NCBI GenBank assembly: GCA_963971425.1
Contig: OZ020520.1
Location: 23,640,754 to 23,704,753 of the forward strand
Source: Bryoerythrophyllum caledonicum
Lineage: Eukaryota; Streptophyta; Bryopsida; Pottiales; Pottiaceae
Reading direction: 5' to 3'
DNA length: 64,000 bases
In this document: one piece after another, positions 33,779 to 43,290 of the stretch
Layout of the letters: each line of letters starts with the position of its first letter
Numbering within the stretch: the stretch's first letter is position 1
Notes under the pieces: model-generated
What the model was told of the DNA's origin: nothing
Seen by the model: only the letters and a program-made list of their open reading frames with translations
Databases searched by the model: none
Made by a program: the position numbers and the translations under genes

Positions 33779-34435
33779 TCAATAGTAACGTTGGTGAAGG
33801 GCTCGTTCGGTCCTCCTCAGCCTACCACGTGCTTGTGCCTTTTCGCTCGCGACTTGGACGTGGGTTCCGTCGGAGTCATCATCTGAACTTGACGTGTCAG
33901 TATCATAGCTAGGTGTGTCGTCGATCACAGTCATGAACTTGCCCAATCCACCTTCCAGATACTTGCGCCATCCCATTGGAATTATTCCATTTTCAGGGCG
34001 AGGAATTTTTACCTTCCCCGGCATCGATTTCAAAGTGGACCAATCCACTATCTTGCCCAACTTCACCTCCGCATGATCACCCCGCGCAATGAAGAGATTT
34101 ACTTCATTGCGTTTGACGAATGGGACGTCATACAACACTTGGTAAACTTCGATGCATCGGTTTTTAAACGCCTCGTCGATGCAATGTTTCAAGTTTTCCT
34201 TGTGGAAGCGCCGGTGATAGTTGTGTCGCGCCTCTGGGAAAGCCTTGTCGATGTGGCACCACTCGATGTAGTTCGCGCAATCATCAAAACTCCATGGCTC
34301 CACTACGTCCTTCCAACCTCAAAAAGCCAACTTCTCGGGATTACGAAGAACGTGCAACCGCTTCCGATGGGCGTTCCCCGCTCTTGCACGGGTCTTGTCT
34401 TGCTCCTCCTTGGCCAATTGTCCGGATGAAGACAT
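33779..34435 (-). pseudogene. Cargo open reading frame in the hAT element, one internal stop
   Basis: A single intronless frame of 218 codons runs from ATG at 34433-34435 to a stop at 33779. It is interrupted only by TGA at 34319-34321 (…LAF, stop, GWKD…). The predicted protein has a basic N-terminal region, then WSFDDCANYIEWCHIDKAF, HYHRRFHKE-like basic sequence, YQVLYDVPFVKRNEVNLF, and an acidic Ser/Asp tail (DTDTSSSDDDSDGTH). It matches no hAT transposase motif I know, so it is either a captured host fragment or a TE-specific gene. Survival of a nearly intact frame inside a non-autonomous element is notable. Confidence 0.5.
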
Positions 34436-34585
34436 GGTGTGCACGTGTGAATGCAAAATTTTGGCATGGATGGATAAATTAGACCTCGCACAACGCCGAC
34501 ATCCAGCTCAATGAAGAGAAGGTGGATAGGAGTATGCGAGGCGGGGACAAATGAGGTCCCCCATCCATTAAAATAGTAATCCGGT

Positions 34586-34700
34586 GGGGACGGAGACTTC
34601 TCCGCCCCTGCCTTGGTATGGGGCGGAGACGTCCCCGCCCCTGCCTCGGTAGGGGCGGAGACGTCTCCGCCCCACCAGGGCAGGGGCGGGGACGTTTGGT
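34586..34700. repeat. GC-rich palindromes at 32-bp period (array 1 in hAT)
   Basis: Units centred on GACGTC start at about 34588, 34620, 34652 and 34684. The third, at 34652-34673, is a perfect 22-bp palindrome with arm GGGGCGGAGAC. The linkers are about 10 bp (CTGCCTCGGTA type). Confidence 0.9.
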
Positions 34701-35144
34701 TGTAAATTGGGAGGGGTTCGTCTCCACAAAACTTTCCAAGGAGGCGTTTGAGACCACTCTTGCTTGGCCGAGGCACTCCTCATCTCCATGAGGCGGGTGC
34801 ACAATTAAATATGGGGTGATTTATTTTTGGTTCCGACAAGATCCTAATGCACTTAAAATAACATGCAGATTATGTCTTTCCCTAGTTCTAGGGAGGAAGG
34901 CGAAATGGAAAGTACAACTTTTGTACTTTGACGGCATGCTCTCTAATAAGAAACACCTTTAGTAGCTCCCTATTAGTTTTGGAGCAAATATAAGAGTGTA
35001 GAAAATTATTTCCTTCCAAATTTAAAAAAAAATTCCTTGTCTTTAGTGGAAAATAACGCTTCAACTCAAGTCAAAGATTTTCACATATTGCCAAAAATAT
35101 AACGGGCAAGGTACCAAAAACAAAAACGTCTTACCACATAAATT

Positions 35145-35255
35145 GATACATAGTGTAGTAAATGGCATTTAGTGTCCGGTTATGTCACTACACTAAGTGC
35201 CTCATTTGCAATTGGTGTATGGGTTCACATTTAGTGTATACTACAGTAAACATAA
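35145..35255. repeat. Dispersed repeat of about 115 bp (copy 2)
   Basis: Matches 21388-21510 block by block: ATAGTGTAGTA, GCATTTAGTGTCC, TATGTCACTACACTAAG, AATTGGTGTATGG and ACATTTAGTGTATACTAC. Confidence 0.65.
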
Positions 35256-35310
35256 ATTTTAGTTTACCAACATAGTGTCAATAGTTAAACACTATTAACT
35301 AACTCATGAA

Positions 35311-35396
35311 GGGGCGGAGACGTCCCCGCCTCTGCACTAGTAGAGGCGAAGACGTCCCCGCCCCTTTATGGGCAGGGGCGGGGACGTCTCCGCCCC
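35311..35396. repeat. GC-rich palindromes at 32-bp period (array 2 in hAT)
   Basis: Units start at 35311, 35343 and 35375, exactly 32 bp apart, each about 22 bp and near-palindromic around GACGTC (GGGGCGGAGACGTCCCCGCC type). Confidence 0.92.
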
Positions 35397-36448
35397 ACCT
35401 CCCTCTTGCCATTAGTCCCCGATCCTACTCAAACATGACCCTCTCCTACGTGGCAGCTATGTGGTGCCAACATGGCTGCCACATCGCCTGTTTTTTACCT
35501 AGCGGATAAGTCAACCCTCAGTTGACTTATCCGGACGGGCGAGAGCTCTACCGGACGGGCGAATCGGACGGACGGGCGTACCAGACGTCCGTCCAGTATG
35601 ACAACCCTGTCTTGGACGAACTAGTTCCGATGCTGGAGAAATTTAAGCAAATGACATCTCCTAGTATCTGTAATAAGGTTACAACTTTTAGATATTTGCG
35701 CCGCTTTGGTATAATGGATAACATTACTAAACTTTGGGGATCAAACAACTGGGTATTTGTACAGGAGAATAGATTTCCGGGCCAAGGCGCCGATTCGGAC
35801 AAGGTGTTCGTGTTTAAGATGGCGGAAGTTGGTCCAGGCAGCGGCGTTGACCTTGTGAAGCAAATGCAACCTGGAGGGGACCTTGAAGATTCCTGGATCA
35901 TGTTTGATCATGTCAAACGAGTGAAGGGATGGACCACGATGGGTTGTCATGTGTACGACTCAACTTACTGCCGTGTGATGACGATTGCCGTATGTGACAT
36001 GCAATCCGAAGACGTCAAAGCTCAGCTAGTGTTTTGGAAGAACTTGAATGCAGTTGCTGCACGACACGATGTTTCGACAGTTTCATTCAAGGGATTTATG
36101 GCTGATAGCGCACATGCCAACTAGAATGCAGTCCGCATTCTTTACGGGAGCGGTGATGCTTCGGTACCGATGGAGAATCGGGAGAGAACGTGCCTTTTTT
36201 ACTGGACTCAATCCCTTGAAAAACACACGAAGGCTGACATTAGAGCCGACCTTCAAGCACAATATCATCAGCTTTGCAAGCTGTACAAAGATGCAAAGAC
36301 AATGGAGGAAGCCGAAGCAAAGTACTTGGCAATCAAAGCGTGGTGGTTATCGTCGGGCGCAACATCTGATGCTGGTGCCGTACGTCTTGATTTGTGGCTT
36401 GCCTTTTGGCATTTCCGATATCGTCAATGGGGTGGGTTTATGGTATCG

Positions 36449-37140
36449 GTATGTCCCTACTTTATTCATTCCACATAGCTTTTATAATTGCCGAATTCCT
36501 TTTAATTGAATTTTCAGTTTTTGACATATTTGGGCACCAATGCAACGGCAGTCTGGATCTTGTTGTCTCAGAAGGTGTGCTGTTAGCGGCACACCCCTGC
36601 TGTGTAGACCTTGATAGTGAGGATTGTGCTACTTTTTGGAGATGTGCCGTCAACGGCACACCTTTTTCCTGTGATTCATAAACCTTGAATAGGCTTCTTG
36701 AAGACATGTCTGCCGGTATCGGCACTCCTATCTTCTAAGATTAAACCGCTTCATGTGGCGCACCATTGTTCTCTGCCGTTAGCGACAGAACAGATTGGGC
36801 AAGTTCACTGTGTCAGATTTCTTTCTTCACAATTATTGCGCCGTCTTCTTTTTCTTCTCTTGGAATTTCTTTAAATTAGTTCGCCTGTGTCTTTTACACT
36901 TGCAGTTGGATGTGCCGTTGACGGCACACCTTCCTTTGGTTTACCTCTTCCATTGCAATGTACTAACTACTGGAAACCGTTCAATTCTTTCTTTCTTTAA
37001 GGCGGGACCTGAATATTGGTTTTACTTCTTTATACGTAGTCTAGCCTCGTTGTCTTGCTCTTCTGGATTGATCTCAATCCCCATTTTATGCTTATTTTAT
37101 TCAAGTTATTTGATCCTATATTCTTGATTGAGGTCTGCAG
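36449..37140 (+). other. Inferred intron of the MULE-like gene, with palindromes
   Basis: The donor TATCG-GTATGT and acceptor GGTCTGCAG-GAAC, with a T-rich stretch before the acceptor, join two in-phase coding parts. Inside are TGTGCCGTCAACGGCACA (36643-36660) and TGTGCCGTTGACGGCACA (36911-36928). A near-match, GGTGTGCTGTTAGCGGCACA, lies at about 36574, with a decayed form near 36712. Confidence 0.7.
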
Positions 37141-38589
37141 GAACTTTTCGAATCTGAATTGGCTGAAATGCCATCTTGCAATTTAGCGGAGACTGTCCAC
37201 AACAAGTGGTTGCAGCAATCTGGAAAACGTGGAAATAATCTATACGTTGCCACTGTCGATGACATGGTTCGGGCATTCATGCAAGTCGTGGCTTGCTATC
37301 AATACTCGAAAGGTGAGCGAGGAGGGCAAGGGTCTGGGAAGGAAGAACTTCGACTTCGTGCTGCTCATCGGATTGCTCAACGTTCGGGGAACTCAAAATC
37401 ACTTCATGAGGCTTTCTGTAATATGCCTAGAGCTGTTGAGTTTTGCACTCGCCCTCCGCATTTGGAAGGAGAGGAAGTCTTCTTGTCCCTGAAACAGAAG
37501 CCAGACCTTCCTCCCGGATCTGAGTTCGATTCTCATCGTCTAGACATGATCAGCGTTTCACGTCCTAGGGTTGCGACAAGGGCGTCTTCACGAATTACCG
37601 TGGACCTTACTACTGACAATTGTGTGTATTCAACACTTGCGGAAGCTCCAACGAATCTCGCCAATATCCCTAGACCAGGAACTTCAACAAGGATAAGCTA
37701 TAATATGGGTGTATTGGAGACTGCCTGTGACGAGAGCAAGTGGCATATTGCTAGGCTTCCGAGGACATCAGCGAAAGCCTGTTTTGCACAACATGTTGGT
37801 ACGAAGAAGAAGTGTACTGCTCGAATTGTGCAGAACAACAAGAGTAATGCCGCACCAACTTACACTGGCATGATGAAGAACTATAAGAAGACGCGACTTG
37901 ATGAGATGCAGTTTTTCTTCTGTAACGATGACATCAATCGCTGTGTGATGGGATCAAAGAGGGACTGGATAATTTCCAAGCCAGCGGTCCACGACGTTTG
38001 GCCGGTGAAAGCTGGCACGTCCCATAGGAAGGCCGAGATTCTACGACTTGGAAATGTAGGTTTTCGACTCGCCGAACGCGTAATGCTCTCTCCCCGGAAG
38101 TTGTTCTCTCATGATGGTGCATTGTTTGACCTGAAATCTGTTCCAACTCCGGTGAACTCAGATGAGCATCCGAAGCCGAGATTCGGCAAGAACGTCCGTC
38201 GGAATCCGAAGGCCCCAACCACAAGACATCGGAACACCTGCGCATTTGCGCTTTCGGTTCTTGGAAAAGTCAGTAACCTTCTTATGCTCCCTGACCCTGC
38301 CTTTGGCTGCATTCTCTCATTCGAGTCCAAATCCATAACAAAGGTTTCAAACTGCATGATCTCTATCAGTCAATTTCCTAGTTGTGACTGCCTGTCTTTC
38401 AAGGAGATGTCCAGCAAGTCTCTTGGCAGACGTCCTTAGTGGTGTTATTGCAAACACCTTTATTTTATCTTCACCATTATTTGTGAACTAGATTCAGAGG
38501 TGGATGTCTTTATGCACGCCCCTAGTTTTAGCGTCAACGAGATTAAGCGTGTTCTTGAAGTCTTGCTTCAGAAAGAGGGCTGCACCTAG

Positions 38590-39176
38590 TGTTTGATTTC
38601 ACGAAGTATCACTTATACCTATTTTCTATAATACATAAGAGACGGTGAGACTATAGGGCCACCGCTGTATCGGCAAGAGTTTGAATTGTTCTTGAATTGC
38701 TCAATGTTTTTCTGAGAATTTTTTTTCTCACTTTTTTTATCTTAACTTTTTTTCCTTTCTTTTTCCCACCTTTTAATTTTTGGTCACTTTTTTCGCATTT
38801 TTTTTCAGAGGCTTTTTTTTTTAACGTTTTTTTCCTTCTTTTTTTTTTTCTATTTTTTTTCCCCGGGGTAGGAGTCGTTCCTGCAATTGCCTACTATCGC
38901 CTATCTCGTAAAGTAGAAGATTTTACAATAGAGAATCGAACCCTAGACCTCATTCTTCTTGGTATCCGACATTTTCCTCGGGGTAGTTTATGGTCGTCTC
39001 GGACCGTCGTTCAAGTATGGACCTCAAACACTTTTTGAAGGACCGTAAACCTTGTTACAGGTCCACGGTCATTTCCGTGAAATTGTCGTGCTCTTTTTTC
39101 AGTCGTAAGGCCGTCTTGGAATCCTTATTTCATATTATGTTCGGTAATATAATGTTCAGTTCCTGTAGTCTGATGA
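38590..39176. other. T-rich DNA, no gene recognised
   Basis: Long T-runs at 38700-38870 give Phe-rich open frames that are artefacts. Confidence 0.5.
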
Positions 39177-39425
39177 CTATCGTATAGAAAAAAAGTTACT
39201 TTCGTGTAGTAAAAAAGTGACAATTTTCAAAAACTTTTTACCATCTTTTTTCTTACCGCTCACTATCGTATAGAAAAAAGTTACTTTCGTGTAGTAAAAA
39301 AGTGACAATTTTCAAAAAAAAATTACCATCTTTTTTCTTACCGCTCACAGTTCACCGCTCATGTCTCACCGCTCACGCCGCACCGCTCACTGCGCATGCC
39401 TCACCGCTCACCACTCACACCTCAC
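39177..39425. repeat. 86-bp tandem duplication followed by CACCGCTCAC minisatellite
   Basis: CTATCGTATAGAAAAAA starts at 39177 and again at 39263, with matching sequence through TTACCGCTCA. From about 39340 the tail of the unit (CACCGCTCAC and variants) expands into short tandem copies. Confidence 0.85.
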
Positions 39426-40374
39426 CGCACGCAAGATAGCTTCGTCCAATGCCTACTTTTACTATCCAACCTTAATAAATTATAAACAAACCATGACCTA
39501 AGCATCGGGCAAAGATGTGCACAACATCCAACGGTTGATGGAAAAAATTGTGGACTTTAGAGGGTATACTACATTATCCATCAAGAAATTCTAGCAAGAA
39601 TTTTTTTACTTTGAATAAAAGAGGCTCACATGTGCACTAGGTTGATAGCTTCGCATTGACATATCATAAGTGAAGAGAACATTTACACATGATCGTCTAC
39701 TTGATTGTATACAAAAATGTTTCAAACTTATACGAATTAAAACAAAAGTGTTGTATGCAATGAAAGAGATCAACAATCACAAAACAATGAAGAATCTTTG
39801 AAAGACAAATTTCAATCAACATTTAAGACCAAAATCATGTCGCATCTGTATGAAATACAACATTGTATGCAACATGGCATTCATTGTATAGCAGTGTATT
39901 TGATGTATTCGGTAATGTATTCCTAGCTTTTCCAAGAGTTCTATAACTCCAAATCGTGATCTGATTTTTGCAAAATGTGTGCGCAAATTTGAACTTTGCG
40001 TTTCACAACCTAATTCCTCATGGATTTCATGCAAATTGAGTTTTAACACCTCCAGAGTCCCATCTTGGGTCTCGTGGGCACTAAAGGGTTAACAAAGAAA
40101 CTAGAGCCTTAGAGATTATTTGTTACTACCGAAGTTGCAGTGACACCTGACTTTCTCATTTCTTCTGGGACTAAGTCGTTAATTACATTCTGGTGCAGGA
40201 CACTTGCCGAAGAAGTTATTTTTGGGCCTATTTCTAAAACCTAATTTCAGCCACAAATCATCAATAAAATACGTGTGAGTTCATTCTTCGAACTGAAGCT
40301 TACCAATGGTGATCCGCATACGCTAAGTCGCCTTCATGTCTGCAATATTATGCCACCTTTCCAAGTATATGATA
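39426..40374. other. AT-rich DNA, no gene recognised
   Basis: No motif-bearing frame or repeat noted up to the edge of the large direct duplication. Confidence 0.4.
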
Positions 40375-40950
40375 TATGTCAACTAAATGTTGTTCTTCCA
40401 CAGGAACTTGAATCGCAACAACTTCACCAAAAAGGCTTTGAGTGATCTTCCTTAGACGTTTGCGAACCATGCCAGTTCTTTGCTTCAAACTTCATGTATC
40501 ATGCTGCAGACATAATAAACATCAATCGAAGATATATCAGGTAAGATACATTCAAGATGTATAATATGCAGAAACTTTCATGGTGTGCATATTATGAATT
40601 GCCACACGACCATGAACTAATCAGTGTTTGAAGGGAGGCTCTTGATTGGATACTAAACCTCATACCCCATTTGCTCCTTGATTCCAGGTTTGATGGCAAC
40701 CCGTCCTGAACCTGTGTACAGTGCAGCTGGTTTTTCATGGAGATGTTTCTGTGAACAAAATTGCACACTTTACCCAGGTAGATTCCAAATGTGGAGAGTA
40801 TCTGTCTTCGAGTTTTGCTCTCATTCCAACATACCATGTGTGCATGAACACTCAACTTCTTCGCTTCTGTGACAATGCTATCCCAGAATTGCAACCGCAA
40901 AGCAAGAGCCATGTTGCTGCCAAGAGTGCCCTCTGTACTTGGGATCCACC

Positions 40951-43290
40951 TCAAAGATAGATTACTCTTGGTCTCTCTGTGAGCGGCTGGCGACATATGG
41001 GACACTCCTTCGGCCCTTCATTCCATCTCTTCTCGGAGCATGTTGTGCACACATTGGCATGCATGCACGGAAGAAAGCATGCCCTCTTGTGAAGCTTCTC
41101 ACCATCTTCGCTTGTTGCAATTAAGAATGCCTCCAGCCCATGGAAACAGATGCAGCATTCTTGGTTGGACTTGGCCTTTTCCATGAGCTCCTGCTCTTGT
41201 TCCTTAGCCTTTTCCATCAGCTCCTGCTCTTGTTCCTTCAATGCAGCTTTGTTCGCTTCCTCTACAATCTGAGCCAGTATAGAGTAATAATGATTCACTG
41301 ATCGGAAGGTACAATCACTAGTTTATAAGAAGTTTCACAAGACAATAAATCTCAGCAAACAAAAGACGAGTGAGAAATGATTGATAGCCTTAGACAATTG
41401 GGAAATCTACAAAATGTTAAGGACTTAGTACCTCTGTAGCTCCTGAAGAGAAGAACTTTTGAAGAACGGAAACCTCCTTTTCTGTCTGCCGTAAAAATGT
41501 TACCAATTTCATTTTGGACAGCATGGCCTCCTCCATAAGCGTCTGAGATTTGGTCGCCCATTCGTCGAGATGCTGGTCATGTATACATGGAAAACGTCAA
41601 ACAACGAAGAAGAAGTGTGACTATTAGTGTCTAAAACTCAAATTTTGTCTGCATATCATCCTCAAGAAGGTGATCAGGCCCTAAAAGAGTTCAATCATTC
41701 ACCTGGATCATCTCCTTGTCCTGTTTCTCCACCAGAAGTCGAGTAGATACTACGTGGTCAAGTTCAATCTGTGTCAATTGTCTCTTGGTGGCTGTGGCAC
41801 GCCGCATTTCGGCTGTTATCCTCGGTATGGTCTCCAGCTCACGCTGAGTTCCTCGATGTATCCTGCATTGACAGACGTCTTTAACCGCAATCATTGTAAC
41901 TTTCAAAGCAATTTTTGTTAGTGCCATTCATCCAGTTTGCAAAACTTGAAGTTTGCAGTAAACAGGAATTGGACGGTATAATCTCACAGTCTTGAAGTGA
42001 ACGCATTGGCAGCATGTTCACGCTCTTCACCCATTCACTCTCCAAGCGAACTCAGCCGCTCAAATGATGCTTTTGCAAAACGAACCCCATTAAGCGCACA
42101 AGCCTCCTTCATGTGAGATCGACGGAACGTCATCGCTTTCAAAAAGGTTTCGATGCCGCCCTCCAGGCTATCCTGACACTGGTCAAGAGCAACACTCAAA
42201 CTTTGCATCAAGGCACAAGAAGAACTTGAGAGACATGATTTATGCCGTCACTATAGGACACCTGGAACGCACAGGATCTACAAACTTGCTAAACATTTCT
42301 CGATCCAAACCCAAAGTACTGTCACTAAATGTACCAGAATGTACCGTAACGATGCTTTGCTTTGGAGTGCACGCAACATTCTGTCAAGATGATTCATCAA
42401 CTTACGACTATTGATCTCAACTTCGACTCAAAGTCCTTAGGCTCCATGATATCAATCTCCTCCACGTTCTCTGCATCGTCCAATTTCCGTAGCTCGGCCT
42501 GAAATTCTTCATTCTGAATTGCTGATAAACATTGAGGGGTACCAATCATATGTATCTGCACCATGAACACAACTCAGCACATTAATTCTCACAACTTGAA
42601 CATTCATGTAGCCTGTGGCTCAAGAAATCAACCCAAAGTGTAGGAAGACCATCATATACCGGGACGTCCTTGTTGATCTCCTTGGATATGTCTACTGCAA
42701 ACCAGTTGACAAGCTTTCTGTGAGGGTCAATCCTTGCCATATCTTCCACAGTAGCGTACTTGAGCGTCCAACCAGCCATCAACTTTGGATATGTTGGATA
42801 TTTTTTTCTCAGCAAAATATTATTGCTGTGACGGTCCAAATACATAGCCCAGATGAACCCCTCCGCACTCGGTGGAAACACATACACTGGACACTGATCA
42901 CATTTCACGGACTCAATAGTGATCGCCATCATTGTAACTGTGCTTGGATGTACTGTCATGCATCTCTTGGGGAGAGTTAACTTCATCTCTGCATCGGAAT
43001 CATGGACATAAGGATCAGTGAAGAAGGCCTTCCTCTTCCCCACAAGAGTTGGTGGCCAAACACGGTCCATCTCTGGCACCAGAGGGTTTGAACGGACTGT
43101 GCCAGCCCTCTAGGTTGAAGACTAGTTTTCTTCGGGGCGCTCTCGTCTTGCTAGCCCTGCAGACCCTGACCAGTGGATCAAGATTGTCGTCCTTCGAATC
43201 AGTATCAAATTGTGCCAAGTTTGCTCTCTACTAGTGGGCTGCTATCGCCAACTTTCGAGTAGTCAGAACGATATCTCCTTCGCCCTGTTC
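40951..43290 (-). CDS. Multi-exon coiled-coil / C3HC4 RING protein, copy 1 (partial model)
   Basis: A probable RING-type E3 ubiquitin ligase. The last exon (41270 to 40951) follows an acceptor CTGGCTCAG. It encodes a coiled coil with an 11-residue repeat EQEQELMEKAK (two copies), then a C3HC4 RING: CCIC, CFLPCMH, VCTTC, CPIC, ending RPRVIYL. Upstream exons bounded by GT-AG sites are 41572-41432 (HLDEWATKSQTLMEEAMLS) and 41862-41703 (RELETIPRITAEMRRATATK). Others lie near 42180-42000, 42556-42420 (AELRKLDDAENVEEIDIMEP) and 43079-42640 (RVWPPTLVGKRKAFFTDPYV). The start is unresolved. Near 43080 the frame must change between an upstream stretch (DDNLDPLVRVCRASKTRAPR) and the next exon. Both copies share this, so it may be an undetected splice event or an old shift. 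Confidence 0.6.

Larger units (their letters stand above)
32627..35609. mobile_element. Complete non-autonomous hAT-type DNA transposon
   Basis: The ends are CAGGGTTGTCATA and its exact reverse complement (13 bp). The element is flanked by an identical 8-bp target duplication, TCTTGGAC, at 32619-32626 and 35610-35617. An 8-bp duplication and CAGGG-type termini indicate the hAT superfamily. CGGACGG motifs cluster next to both ends, as expected for transposase-binding subterminal repeats. The 2983-bp interior has no hAT transposase. It holds a minus-strand cargo open frame, a 164-bp tandem repeat and two 32-bp-period GC-rich palindrome arrays. It disrupts the MULE-like gene. Confidence 0.93.
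31697..38589 (+). pseudogene. MULE-type transposase gene, broken and split by a hAT element
   Basis: This resembles a Mutator-like transposase. The first part (31697-32626) has a Ser/Pro-rich head and a Cys-rich block including CLGHLQCLNPQCEYL. After the hAT insertion the frame resumes at 35618, in phase once one target copy is removed. The catalytic core shows VYDSTYC and GFMADSAHAN as candidate Asp residues, then ERTCLFYW where MULEs have Cys-x2-His (here Tyr). An intron spans 36449-37140. The last exon has PSCNLAETVHNKWLQQSG and ends with a SWIM-type zinc pattern, FPSCDCLSF...WCYCKHLYFIF. TAG codons interrupt at 36122 and 38437, and the frame finally stops at 38587-38589. The start could lie upstream, since the frame is open from 31607. 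No MULE terminal repeats were found. Confidence 0.75.

Noticed and set aside
38697-39038. Phe-rich membrane protein
   Set aside because: Translation of poly-T DNA. No conserved motif.
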